Made by a program: the position numbers and the translations under genes | The notes under the pieces: model-generated | Seen by the model: only the letters and a program-made list of their open reading frames with translations | Told to the model about the DNA's origin: nothing | Databases searched by the model: none | Part shown: piece after piece, positions 52,819 to 62,217 of the stretch | Layout of the letters: each line of letters starts with the position of its first letter | Position numbering within the stretch: the stretch's first letter is position 1 | Assembly (NCBI RefSeq): GCF_020880975.1 | Contig: NZ_JAJIWP010000003.1 | Location: 186,001-250,000, forward strand | From: Mucilaginibacter sp. UR6-1 | Lineage (GTDB): Bacteria > Bacteroidota > Bacteroidia > Sphingobacteriales > Sphingobacteriaceae | DNA: 64,000 bases | Direction of reading: 5' to 3'

Positions 52819-54651
52819 TTATAAATTAAACCCTTTAATTCTGCCCAACTGCTTATCCAGTTCAACGGCCGCGCTTATTAATGCAAGATGTGTGAATGCC
52901 TGCGGAAAGTTACCCAGGTGTTCGCCACGTTTACCCAGCTCTTCGCTAAAAAGGCCAAGGTGATTGGCATAGCCCATCATTTTTTCAAAATTTTCAACGG
53001 CGCGGTCAATCTCGCCGCTTTTGGCCAAAGCTTCAATAAACCAAAACGAGCACATATTAAAAGTACCTTCCTCACCATCCAGTCCGTCAATTTTTTCAAG
53101 GTGATTGTGGTACCGGTATATCAGTACATCCAGCCGCAGGTCGCGGTCTATCACTTTCATGGTTGATTGCCAGCGTGGCTCCAACGGCGTTATGAAATGG
53201 GTAAGCGGCATCAGCAATGCACTGGCATCAACATTATTAGCGCCTTTATACTGCACCCAGGCCTGCAGGTCATTATTCCAAAAGTTGTGGTAAATATCAG
53301 TATATATCTCATCGCGCACAGCCCTCCATTCCTTTTCAGGGAAAGGGAATGAGCGGTCCTCGCCAATTTTAATGGCCCTGTCCATAGCAACCCAGCACAT
53401 CAGGCGCGTGTGTAAAAATTCGCGCTTCATATTCCTTATTTCCCAAATGCCGTGGTCGGGCTCCCGCCAGCGTTCAATAACATGCTGTACCTGTTTTTCA
53501 ATAATGCCCCAAAAGGCGAAAGTTATTGGTTTGTACGATTTATTGTAGATGTAGATGGTATCTATCAATTCACCATAAATATCCAACTGGGTTTGGTTGG
53601 CGGCTTCGTTACCTATACGTACAGGTTTTGAGCCTTTGTAACCATCCAGGTGGTCAAGTTCTTTTTCGGATAAGGATCTTTCGCCATCAATACCGTACAG
53701 CAATTGCAGGTTGTTATTTTTACAAAGCTCGTATATCCAATCTAAAAACTGAGTGGCTTCTTCATTCAAGCCCAGCCTTAAAAAAGCATACATGGTAAAA
53801 GCGGCATCACGTATCCAGGTAAAGCGGTAATCCCAGTTGCGGTTACCCCCAACTGTTTCAGGCAAACCAAAAGTAGGCGCGGCTATTACCGAACCAAACT
53901 CGGCGGAGGTAAGCAGTTTTAAGGTGATGGCCGAGCGGTAGATCACCTCGCTGTAGCGGCCCTTATAGGCGGCCTTGTTAAGCCAGGTGCGCCATTGGCT
54001 TATAGTTTCGCGGTAAGTATTTTCAGTATAATAGGTAATATGCTTCAGCTCCTTTTCATCACCTGTTTTGATGGATTCAAGAACTATCCAGGCATCTTCT
54101 GATTCGTTAAGGGTAATATCCGCGCAGCCTTTTTGATCATTGATCTCAAGGGGAAAATTTGATATGAGCCGAAGCTTTGCACCGCCATCATTAATACTGG
54201 TAAAAATAAGCTCGTTTTCACTTTTAGCTTCTACCTCATGTGTAGCGGTGGCATAATCAAACCGGGGTACACAATTTATACGGAAGCTGATATTGCCCCG
54301 GATGGTTTTTATTCGCCGTACAATAGCGCATACTGAACTTTTAGGATCACGGGTTATAGGCATGTAATCAGTAAGTTCGGCAATACCATCTTCTGAAAAA
54401 AAGCGGGTGAGCAACACCGCTGTGCCCGGTATATAAAGCTGGCGGGTATTATAATCCTGTAGTTGTGGTTCTACCGAAAAATAGCCTCCCTTATTTTCAT
54501 CAAGCATTGACGCGAATATGGTAGGTGAATCAAACCTCGGGAAGGACATGAAATCAATTGACCCGTTAAGCGACACCAAGGCCACAGTTTTCATGTTGCC
54601 TATAATGCCATAATTTTCTATAGGTTGGTAGGGTCGTTTTTCATGCTCCAT
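52819..54651 (-). CDS. glycoside hydrolase family 15 protein (glucoamylase/trehalase-like)
   Basis: A 610-residue cytoplasmic enzyme. An N-terminal beta-domain (YQPIENYGIIGNMKTVALVS) is followed by the (alpha/alpha)6 barrel. Family blocks are GGNRNWDYRFTWIRDAAF (substrate subsite), EPDHGIWEIRN with the general-acid Glu, and GEEGTFNMCSFW with the second acidic residue. It has no signal peptide. GH15 enzymes act on alpha-glucans or trehalose; closely similar bacterial proteins include trehalases, so either substrate is possible. Converges on the Wzi-like gene. Confidence 0.9.
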   Translation of the reverse strand: MEHEKRPYQPIENYGIIGNMKTVALVSLNGSIDFMSFPRFDSPTIFASMLDENKGGYFSVEPQLQDYNTRQLYIPGTAVLLTRFFSEDGIAELTDYMPITRDPKSSVCAIVRRIKTIRGNISFRINCVPRFDYATATHEVEAKSENELIFTSINDGGAKLRLISNFPLEINDQKGCADITLNESEDAWIVLESIKTGDEKELKHITYYTENTYRETISQWRTWLNKAAYKGRYSEVIYRSAITLKLLTSAEFGSVIAAPTFGLPETVGGNRNWDYRFTWIRDAAFTMYAFLRLGLNEEATQFLDWIYELCKNNNLQLLYGIDGERSLSEKELDHLDGYKGSKPVRIGNEAANQTQLDIYGELIDTIYIYNKSYKPITFAFWGIIEKQVQHVIERWREPDHGIWEIRNMKREFLHTRLMCWVAMDRAIKIGEDRSFPFPEKEWRAVRDEIYTDIYHNFWNNDLQAWVQYKGANNVDASALLMPLTHFITPLEPRWQSTMKVIDRDLRLDVLIYRYHNHLEKIDGLDGEEGTFNMCSFWFIEALAKSGEIDRAVENFEKMMGYANHLGLFSEELGKRGEHLGNFPQAFTHLALISAAVELDKQLGRIKGFNL

Positions 54652-54731
54652 GCGCAGGTAGTTGTTTGTTACCTTAACATAACCCCATACAGGCGTAAAG
54701 GTTTACAGCTACAACCCGCGGGCATGTATAA

Positions 54732-54761
54732 ACAAAAAACGGGCGGTAAAAACCGCCCGTT
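54732..54761 (-). terminator. intrinsic terminator after dxs
   Basis: A 10-bp perfect stem (AACGGGCGGT with ACCGCCCGTT), 4-nt loop, with a T-run on the minus strand. It sits just past the dxs stop. Confidence 0.85.
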
Positions 54762-54765
54762 ATAT

Positions 54766-56703
54766 TTATGATGCAATGGTATGTGTTGTATCTTTTTTCA
54801 GCCCCATCAGCCTAACCTGTGTGGAGATAGCCGCGGCATCGTAACCGCATTCAGCCCAAAGCTCAGGTTGTTCACCGTGTTCAATAATGGCATCAGGCAT
54901 GCCCAGGCGTTTAATTTTGGCACTGTAGCCATGGTCTGCCATAAACTCGAGCACCGCGCTGCCCATGCCGCCTTCAAGGCAACCATCCTCAACGGTTATC
55001 ACCTTATCAAACTTTTGGAAAACGCTGTGCAATAAAGCCTCATCCAATGGTTTAACAAAGCGCAGGTCATAATGGGCAGGGTAGTAGCCCTCGTTATTCA
55101 ATTCGGTAATAGCTTTAGTAGCCTCGTTGCCTATAGTGCCGATTGTTAAAATAGCCACATCCTCACCTTCGGTAATTAAACGGCCTTTACCTACCGGGAT
55201 GGCTTTCATAGGGCGCTGCCAGTCAACCATAACACCGTTGCCGCGCGGGTAGCGTATGGTGAAAGGGCCCATGTTTTCCTGCTGGGCAGTATACATCAGG
55301 TTGCGCAGTTCCTCCTCGTTCATCGGTGCTGATACAACCATATTAGGTATGCAGCGCATATAAGCCAGATCATAAGCACCGTGATGTGTAGGCCCGTCGG
55401 CACCGGCAATGCCGGCCCTGTCAAGGCAAAACACTACGTTTAGTTTTTGTATGGCTACGTCATGCACCACCTGGTCAAAGGCGCGCTGCATAAAGCTCGA
55501 GTAAATGTTACAAAAAGGTGTTAAACCCTGTGTTGCCAACCCTGCCGAAAATGTAACGGCATGTTGCTCAGCAATGCCTACGTCAAAAGCGCGGTGCGGC
55601 ATAGCCTTCATCATCAGGTTAAGCGAACAGCCCGATGGCATGGCCGGGGTGATGCCCATAATCTTCGGGTTTTGCTCGGCCAGCTCAATTATGGTATGGC
55701 CAAACACATCCTGATACTTAGGCGGCTGCGGCTTTTCGTGATATGTTTTTTTGATCTCGCCGGTTATCTTATCAAATAAGCCGGGAGCATGCCACTTGGT
55801 CTGATCTTTTTCGGCCAGCGCATAGCCTTTACCCTTTACGGTAACGCAATGCAACAGCTTTGGGCCCGGTATATTGCGCAGATCGCGCAATACTTTTGCC
55901 AGGTGCTTAACATCGTGCCCGTCTATCGGGCCAAAGTACCTGAATTTAAGCGCCTCAAAAAAGTTGCTCTTTTTAAGTAAGGTACCTTTTATGCTTTTCT
56001 CCAGTTTTTTGGCCACCTTAAAGGCATCCGGCCCAACTGATGATAACTTTGAGAGTACACTTGCTACGTCATCCCTGAAACGGTTGTACGGTTTTGAGGT
56101 GGTAATGTCGGTAAGATACTCCTTTAAAGCCCCAACGTTAGGATCGATAGACATGTTGTTATCGTTCAGGATCACCAGCAGGTTTGATTTTTCGATACCC
56201 GCATGGTTCAATGCTTCAAAGGCAAGGCCGGCAGTCATGGCACCATCGCCGATCACGGCAACGTGCTGGCGGTCGGTTTCGCCTTTATAGTGCGATGCCA
56301 CAGCCATACCCAGTGCCGCTGATATGGAAGTAGAGGAGTGGCCTACACCAAAAGTATCATACTCGCTTTCGCCACGTTTAGGGAAACCGCTTATGCCTTT
56401 ATAAACACGGTTGGTATGAAATATATCGCGGCGGCCGGTTAAAATTTTATGGCCGTAAGCCTGGTGGCCAACATCCCATACCAGTTGATCGTAAGGGGTG
56501 TTCATTACATAATGCAGGGCAACTGTAAGCTCAACCACACCAAGGCTGGCCGCGAAGTGGCCGCCATTTACCGACACTACATCGATAATATACTGGCGAA
56601 GCTGCTGGCATATTTGCTCAAGTTCATCTTCGCTAAACTGCTTTAAATCAGAAGGATTGTTGATTTTTTCCAACAAATTACCTGCCGGTACCTGCATCGA
56701 CAT
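54766..56703 (-). CDS. dxs: 1-deoxy-D-xylulose-5-phosphate synthase
   Basis: Thiamine-diphosphate enzyme joining pyruvate and glyceraldehyde 3-phosphate, the entry step of MEP isoprenoid synthesis. The protein of about 645 residues has SLGVVELTVALHYV, the ThDP motif GDGAMTAGLAFEALNHAG, FDVGIAEQHAVTF with the transketolase-type Glu, and DRAGIAGADGPTHHGAYDL. Start is ATG 56703 or ATG 56697; an in-frame TTG just upstream is less likely. Other MEP genes are not in the window. Confidence 0.96.
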   Translation of the reverse strand: MSMQVPAGNLLEKINNPSDLKQFSEDELEQICQQLRQYIIDVVSVNGGHFAASLGVVELTVALHYVMNTPYDQLVWDVGHQAYGHKILTGRRDIFHTNRVYKGISGFPKRGESEYDTFGVGHSSTSISAALGMAVASHYKGETDRQHVAVIGDGAMTAGLAFEALNHAGIEKSNLLVILNDNNMSIDPNVGALKEYLTDITTSKPYNRFRDDVASVLSKLSSVGPDAFKVAKKLEKSIKGTLLKKSNFFEALKFRYFGPIDGHDVKHLAKVLRDLRNIPGPKLLHCVTVKGKGYALAEKDQTKWHAPGLFDKITGEIKKTYHEKPQPPKYQDVFGHTIIELAEQNPKIMGITPAMPSGCSLNLMMKAMPHRAFDVGIAEQHAVTFSAGLATQGLTPFCNIYSSFMQRAFDQVVHDVAIQKLNVVFCLDRAGIAGADGPTHHGAYDLAYMRCIPNMVVSAPMNEEELRNLMYTAQQENMGPFTIRYPRGNGVMVDWQRPMKAIPVGKGRLITEGEDVAILTIGTIGNEATKAITELNNEGYYPAHYDLRFVKPLDEALLHSVFQKFDKVITVEDGCLEGGMGSAVLEFMADHGYSAKIKRLGMPDAIIEHGEQPELWAECGYDAAAISTQVRLMGLKKDTTHTIAS

Positions 56704-56820
56704 CAATTACAATATTTTAACCTGCAAATTACGTGAAATAATATGATAAAAACAGGACAAGCTGTAACATATAATTGTTTTAAATAATTTACCGCATATT
56801 AGCAAAAGCATCAATTTAAT

Positions 56821-56828
56821 TAATTTTG
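56821..56828 (+). promoter_or_regulatory. -7 box TAATTTTG for scpA
   Basis: Exact TAnnTTTG match 8 bases before the scpA ATG, again implying a very short leader. Confidence 0.45.
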
Positions 56829-56836
56829 AGCAGGTT

Positions 56837-57595
56837 ATGACCGATGATAATTTTGAGATAAAGTTACCCCAGTTTGAAGGTCCGTTCGATCTGCTTTTAT
56901 TTTTTATTGAGCGCGATGAGCTGAACATTCATGACATACCTATAGCCCGCATTACCAACGATTTTTTACAATACATACATCACCTCACGAGCCTGAATAT
57001 GGAGGTGGCCAGCGAGTTTATTTTTGTGGCCGCCACGCTGATGCGTATCAAGGCTAAAATGCTGCTGCCCCGTTATGAAACTGATGCCGAGGGCAATGAA
57101 ATAGATACCAAGGAGGAGCTGATACGCAAACTGATAGAATACAAACGCTTTAAGGATTTATGCGAAGAACTGCGCCCGCTGGAAGATGAACGCTTTAAGC
57201 AGGAAAAGCGCGGCAACATTAAAGCTGATGTTGAGGGTATGGAAAAGGCAGCCTTGCCGGGGGAGGAGCTATCGGAACTCACTTTGTACCGCCTGATGGT
57301 AGTTTATGAGCGGGTAATGAAAAACTATTTGAGCCGCAGTCAGGAGGTAAAGCATACCGTTGTGCAATACCCGTACTCTATTGAGCAGCAGAAAAAGGCG
57401 ATTGACGATCTGCTGCGGATTAACCAGCGGCTTGATTTCAGGGCGATGGCCGCCAGTTCAGAAAATAAGGTGCATTTTGTTTACAATTTTTTGGCCATGC
57501 TGGAGATGCTGCAGCAGGAGCTGATAGATATACAGATAGGCCTCGGATATAATAATTTTTGGATATCGCCCAAAAGCGGGGCCGATGTAATATAG
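56837..57595 (+). CDS. scpA: segregation and condensation protein A
   Basis: Kleisin subunit of the SMC-ScpAB complex that organises and separates chromosomes. The 252-residue protein has the N-terminal LPQFEGPFDLLLFFIERDEL, the helical SLNMEVASEFIFVAATLMRIKAKMLLP region that binds the SMC neck, and the C-terminal winged-helix region that binds the SMC head (EMLQQELIDIQIG). ScpB and SMC are not in the window. Glycine hydroxymethyltransferase follows about 100 bases downstream. Confidence 0.92.
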   Translation: MTDDNFEIKLPQFEGPFDLLLFFIERDELNIHDIPIARITNDFLQYIHHLTSLNMEVASEFIFVAATLMRIKAKMLLPRYETDAEGNEIDTKEELIRKLIEYKRFKDLCEELRPLEDERFKQEKRGNIKADVEGMEKAALPGEELSELTLYRLMVVYERVMKNYLSRSQEVKHTVVQYPYSIEQQKKAIDDLLRINQRLDFRAMAASSENKVHFVYNFLAMLEMLQQELIDIQIGLGYNNFWISPKSGADVI

Positions 57596-57698
57596 CCTGA
57601 TGGTTTAAATAAGCTTTGCTATGCTTAGGTCTTATTATCAATCTGAAAGCTCATATCTAACATCTTATACCTAACTTAGGGGCGTTTTTACTTAACAC

Positions 57699-58985
57699 AT
57701 GAAAAGAGATAAAGTAATTTTTAAACTGCTGGATGATGAGCAGCAACGCCAGGAAGAAGGCATTGAACTAATCGCGTCAGAAAATTTTGTGAGCCGCCAG
57801 GTAATGGAGGCAGCAGGTTCAGTAGCAACCAATAAATATGCCGAAGGCCTGCCGGGTAAACGTTATTACGGCGGTTGCCAGATAGTGGATGAAATTGAAA
57901 CCATCGCTATTGAGCGTGCCAAGCAATTATTTAATGCCGAGTGGGCTAACGTGCAGCCGCACTCAGGTGCGCAAGCCAATGCCGCGGTTATGCTGGCCTG
58001 CCTGCAGCCGGGCGATAAGATACTGGGTTTTGACCTGTCGCACGGTGGGCACTTAACCCATGGTTCGCCGGTTAACTTCTCGGGTAAATTATATGAATCG
58101 CACTTTTACGGTGTTGATAAAGAAACCGGTTTGATTGACTACGCGCAACTTGAAAAAGTAGCGTTGGAGCAAAAACCGAAAATGATCATCTGCGGTGCTT
58201 CGGCATACTCACGTGATTGGGATTATGAATTTATCCGTGCCGTGGCTGATAAGGTTGGTGCATTGGTACTGGCTGATATATCACACCCATCGGGCCTGAT
58301 AGCACGCGGTTTACTGACCGATCCGCTGCCGCATTGCCATATTGTTACCACTACTACTCACAAAACATTACGCGGCCCACGTGGCGGTCTGATCCTGATG
58401 GGTAAGGATTTTGAGAACCCTTGGGGCCACAAAACTCCGAAAGGTGAAATTCGTACCATGTCATCATTATTGGATATGGCCGTTTTTCCGGGTACGCAGG
58501 GTGGCCCGCTGGAGCACATCATCGCTGCTAAGGCCGTTGCGTTTGGCGAGGCATTGAGCGAAAGCTACATGAAATACATTGTACAGGTTAAAAAGAATGC
58601 CCAGGCCATGGCCAAAGCTTTTGTTGACCGTGGATACCAGATCATTTCAGGCGGTACTGATAACCACCTGATGCTGATCGATCTGCGTAACAAGAACATT
58701 ACCGGTAAAGCTGCCGAGAACGCTCTTGTTATCGCTGATATTACCGTGAATAAAAACATGGTTCCGTTTGATGATAAATCGCCATTTGTAACCTCGGGCA
58801 TACGTGTGGGTACTGCTGCCATTACCACCCGCGGCTTAAAAGAAAAACAAATGGAAGAGATTGTAGAACTTATAGACGCGGTAATTGTTGACCCTGAAAA
58901 CGAACATTCTTTAAAGAAAGTACGTAAAAAGGTGCATAAATTAATGGCGGATTATCCTTTATACCGCGAAAAAGGAGCAGAATAA
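57699..58985 (+). CDS. glyA: serine hydroxymethyltransferase
   Basis: PLP enzyme that interconverts serine and glycine while charging tetrahydrofolate with a one-carbon unit. The 428-residue protein has [19 protein letters not shown], the [15 protein letters not shown] substrate loop, [11 protein letters not shown], and the PLP-lysine block [14 protein letters not shown]. The usual DMAHPAGL is DISHPSGL here. A PAS/GAF hybrid kinase gene begins 6 bases after the stop, so they probably share a transcript. Confidence 0.96.
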   Translation: MKRDKVIFKLLDDEQQRQEEGIELIASENFVSRQVMEAAGSVATNKYAEGLPGKRYYGGCQIVDEIETIAIERAKQLFNAEWANVQPHSGAQANAAVMLACLQPGDKILGFDLSHGGHLTHGSPVNFSGKLYESHFYGVDKETGLIDYAQLEKVALEQKPKMIICGASAYSRDWDYEFIRAVADKVGALVLADISHPSGLIARGLLTDPLPHCHIVTTTTHKTLRGPRGGLILMGKDFENPWGHKTPKGEIRTMSSLLDMAVFPGTQGGPLEHIIAAKAVAFGEALSESYMKYIVQVKKNAQAMAKAFVDRGYQIISGGTDNHLMLIDLRNKNITGKAAENALVIADITVNKNMVPFDDKSPFVTSGIRVGTAAITTRGLKEKQMEEIVELIDAVIVDPENEHSLKKVRKKVHKLMADYPLYREKGAE

Positions 58986-58991
58986 CTATAA

Positions 58992-61900
58992 GTGATAGAA
59001 AATAAACCATTAGCAGATAACGAAGAAAGACGGCTGTCGGCGTTAGCATCATATCAGATACTGGATACCTTACCGGAGAAGGAGTTTGATGCCATAACAC
59101 GCCTTGCATCATACATATGCAATGCGCCCATCGCGTTGATCACCCTGATTGACGAAGACAGGCAATGGTTTAAGTCAAAAGTAGGGATGGAAGGTACCGA
59201 AACACTGCGTTCGGATGCTTTTTGCAACCATACCATCATGGGCAATGAGATCCTCGAGATCAATGACGCTACCACTGATGACCGCTTTAAAGACAATAAA
59301 TATGTAACCGGCGCGCCTAACGTAAAATTTTACGCGGGCGCGCCGCTTATTGATCCTGACGGTTACCGTTTAGGGTCGCTCTGTGTTATTGACAGTGTAT
59401 CGCACACGCTTACCGATGAACAAAAGGAAGCCCTCAAAACACTGGCAGGCGAGGTAATTTCCCATCTTATCCTCCGCAAACAAAAAAAAGAACTTGAAGA
59501 AAGCCTGGCGGCGCACCAGGAATTTTATATTCTGTTTGATACCTCATCAGAGATACACTGCATCATGGATAAGGATTTCAGGCTGCAGCTTGTAAATAAG
59601 GCTATTGAGCCGGTACTGGGCTACAAACCCGAAGAAGCTAAAGGCAGGCTGATATGGGATTTTTTTGTTGATGAAAGTAAAGAGCAATCACTTGCCGTTA
59701 TAAAAAGCGCGTTAAGTAAACAAAAGCGGGCCATTGAGGTAGAAACACAGGTAACAACCAGTGCCGGTATCATTAAATGGCTAAGCTGGTCGCTCACCTT
59801 CAGGCAGGATAAATGGTACGCCAGCGGCCGCGATATTACCCAGCATAAACAGGTAAGCCGCGAGTTGCAGGAGCTCTCGCTGGTGGCCAGCAAAGTAAGC
59901 AACGGGGTGGTAATTAGCGATGCCAATGACAGGGTGTTGTGGACAAACAGCGCCTTTGAAACAATTACCGGCTTTACCCAGGCCGATGTTGAAGGTAAAC
60001 GCCTGCGAAGCGTGATACTGAAGGGTGGCGAACAGCATTATTCAATAGATCAGCTTAATGAACTGTTGGAGAAAAAGCAGTCGTACGAGATGGATTTGCT
60101 CATGACTACCAAGGATGGTGAAGACCTGTGGATAAAGGTAGCCAATTCCGTAGTTTATGATGCCGATGGAAATATTGAAAAATACATCCGTGTTATTATA
60201 AATATCAACACCCGTAAACGCGCCGAGCACGATCTGGAAATACTGTCATTCGCCGCGCGTAAATCTCCGGGTGGTATCCTTATTCGCGATGCCAATGGCC
60301 ACGTGATGTGGATGAATGAAACCATGGAAAACCTTACCGGCTATACCTTTACCGAGATGGAGGGCAAACAGTTTGGTACCATGCTGTTAGGTGAGGATAG
60401 CGATATGTCAGTATTCAAGGCGGCTAAAAAGGCCATTGATGCTAACCTGCCGTATGAGGTAGAAATAAAGATATACCGCAAGGATGGGATACCGGTGTGG
60501 GTGTGGATATCAAACAGCCCACTGTTTAATGAGGAAGGCAAGGTTGACCGCCATGTAGGTGTAATGGTTGACATCAGCGAGCGTAAAAAAACCGAGCAAC
60601 AGCTCAAAATGCTTTCGCTGGTGGCCAGCAGTATTACCAGCGGTGTTATTATCAATAATAATGAAGGTAATGTAGAGTGGGTAAACACCGGCTTTGAAAA
60701 AATAACCGGTTATGCTATTAATGATGTACGCGGGCATCACCTGGGCGATATAGTAAAGGGCGAACTTACCGACAGCGCTATTATTGAGCGCAGCCGCGAA
60801 CTTTCAAAAAATAAACAATCTTTCGAGGTCGATCTGCTTATTTACCGAAAGGATGGGCAGCCATTGTGGATCTCGGTGATCAACTCCGTAATACTGGATG
60901 AGCATGGCCGGGTTGATAAGTACATCGAGGTAATTATTGACATCACCATAAAGAAAAAGGTTGAGCTTGAACTTATCGCCGCTAAAGAGGAGGCCATACA
61001 GCTTAACCGGGCTAAAGATATGTTCATATCCGTATTAAGCCATGAAATGCGTACGCCGCTTAACGCGGTGATCGGCATGTCGCACCTGCTGATTGAGGAT
61101 AATCCGTCTGAGTCGCAAAAAGAAAATCTTAACATCCTGAAATTCTCGGCCGAAAACCTGTTGAGGCTAATAAATGATGTGCTTGATTTTACCAAGATAG
61201 AAACAGGTAACGTTGAACTTGAAAAAGTAAGCGTAAACATGCGCGACCTGGTAAAAAGCGTAACCAGTTCGGTACATTACAAAGCTGTTGAAAAGGATAT
61301 CTACATACGGTCGCGTGTAGATGATGAAATTCCGGATTGTATACTTGGCGACCGTACCCGCCTCAGCCAGATATTGCTTAACCTGGCCAGCAATTCGGTT
61401 AAATTTACCTCTGATGGTGGCATAACCATTGACCTGAAGGTTATTGAGCAAACACAAAAAACAGTACGCATACGTTTTGCCGTTATTGATACCGGTATAG
61501 GTATTGCAAGCGATAAAATAAGCACTATTTTTGAATCGTTTAAGCAGGCCGAGGCTGATACTACCCGTAAATACGGCGGTACAGGCCTGGGGTTGCCTAT
61601 TACCAAACGGCTGATAGAACTGCATGACTCGCGTATAAATGTTGACAGTACGCCGGGGCAGGGTTCAACTTTTTGGTTCACTATAACATTTGATAAGGCC
61701 GAGCGCCAAACGAACACTATGGATAACGCCGTGGAAACAGCATTGAGTATAAATGTATTGGTAGTTGATGATAACCAGATAAACAGGTTGCTGGTTAACA
61801 AGGTGCTTAAAAAGTGGGGTGCCGAGGCCGATTTTGCCGAAAACGGGCAGGAAGCGGTTGAGAAGATAGAATCAGATACCAAATACGATGCTGTTTTGAT

Positions 61901-62120
61901 GGATATACACATGCCGATAATGGGCGGCCTTGAAGCTACGCAGATCATACGGTCAAAAACTGAAACCTACTTTCAGCAACTGCCTATTATAGCCCTCACC
62001 GCGTCTATGTTGAATACCGAAATAGAACGCATTACCGAGGCAGGGATGAATGATTATATATTAAAGCCTTTTGACCCTAAAACACTATACGGCAAACTTA
62101 GCCGCTACCAAAAACAATAA
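58992..62120 (+). CDS. GAF/multi-PAS hybrid histidine kinase
   Basis: A 1042-residue soluble hybrid sensor kinase. Order: GAF domain (about 20-160), four PAS/PAC repeats (about 165-665; repeated YRKDG...W and DISERKK-like linkers), HisKA with phospho-His684 in SHEMRTPLNAVIG, HATPase_c (about 790-910, IDTGIGIASDK and YGGTGLGLPITKRL) and a receiver (about 925-1040) with phospho-Asp971 in LMDIHMP. No membrane span is seen. The start is GTG at 58992; the next in-frame Met lies inside the GAF domain. It is 6 bases from glyA. Stimulus and output are unknown. Confidence 0.93.
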   Translation: MIENKPLADNEERRLSALASYQILDTLPEKEFDAITRLASYICNAPIALITLIDEDRQWFKSKVGMEGTETLRSDAFCNHTIMGNEILEINDATTDDRFKDNKYVTGAPNVKFYAGAPLIDPDGYRLGSLCVIDSVSHTLTDEQKEALKTLAGEVISHLILRKQKKELEESLAAHQEFYILFDTSSEIHCIMDKDFRLQLVNKAIEPVLGYKPEEAKGRLIWDFFVDESKEQSLAVIKSALSKQKRAIEVETQVTTSAGIIKWLSWSLTFRQDKWYASGRDITQHKQVSRELQELSLVASKVSNGVVISDANDRVLWTNSAFETITGFTQADVEGKRLRSVILKGGEQHYSIDQLNELLEKKQSYEMDLLMTTKDGEDLWIKVANSVVYDADGNIEKYIRVIININTRKRAEHDLEILSFAARKSPGGILIRDANGHVMWMNETMENLTGYTFTEMEGKQFGTMLLGEDSDMSVFKAAKKAIDANLPYEVEIKIYRKDGIPVWVWISNSPLFNEEGKVDRHVGVMVDISERKKTEQQLKMLSLVASSITSGVIINNNEGNVEWVNTGFEKITGYAINDVRGHHLGDIVKGELTDSAIIERSRELSKNKQSFEVDLLIYRKDGQPLWISVINSVILDEHGRVDKYIEVIIDITIKKKVELELIAAKEEAIQLNRAKDMFISVLSHEMRTPLNAVIGMSHLLIEDNPSESQKENLNILKFSAENLLRLINDVLDFTKIETGNVELEKVSVNMRDLVKSVTSSVHYKAVEKDIYIRSRVDDEIPDCILGDRTRLSQILLNLASNSVKFTSDGGITIDLKVIEQTQKTVRIRFAVIDTGIGIASDKISTIFESFKQAEADTTRKYGGTGLGLPITKRLIELHDSRINVDSTPGQGSTFWFTITFDKAERQTNTMDNAVETALSINVLVVDDNQINRLLVNKVLKKWGAEADFAENGQEAVEKIESDTKYDAVLMDIHMPIMGGLEATQIIRSKTETYFQQLPIIALTASMLNTEIERITEAGMNDYILKPFDPKTLYGKLSRYQKQ

Positions 62121-62187
62121 CGGGCGCTTTTAAATTAATTTATTGTAAGGAGTACATGGCTACGCCCCTGCACTACCGAAATCTTTA

Positions 62188-62195
62188 TATCTTTG
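62188..62195 (+). promoter_or_regulatory. -7 box TATCTTTG for pheT
   Basis: Exact TAnnTTTG match 22 bases before the pheT ATG. It predicts a leader of about 15-18 bases. Confidence 0.5.
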
Positions 62196-62217
62196 CCGAT
62201 TATCATTTTCAGGCATA

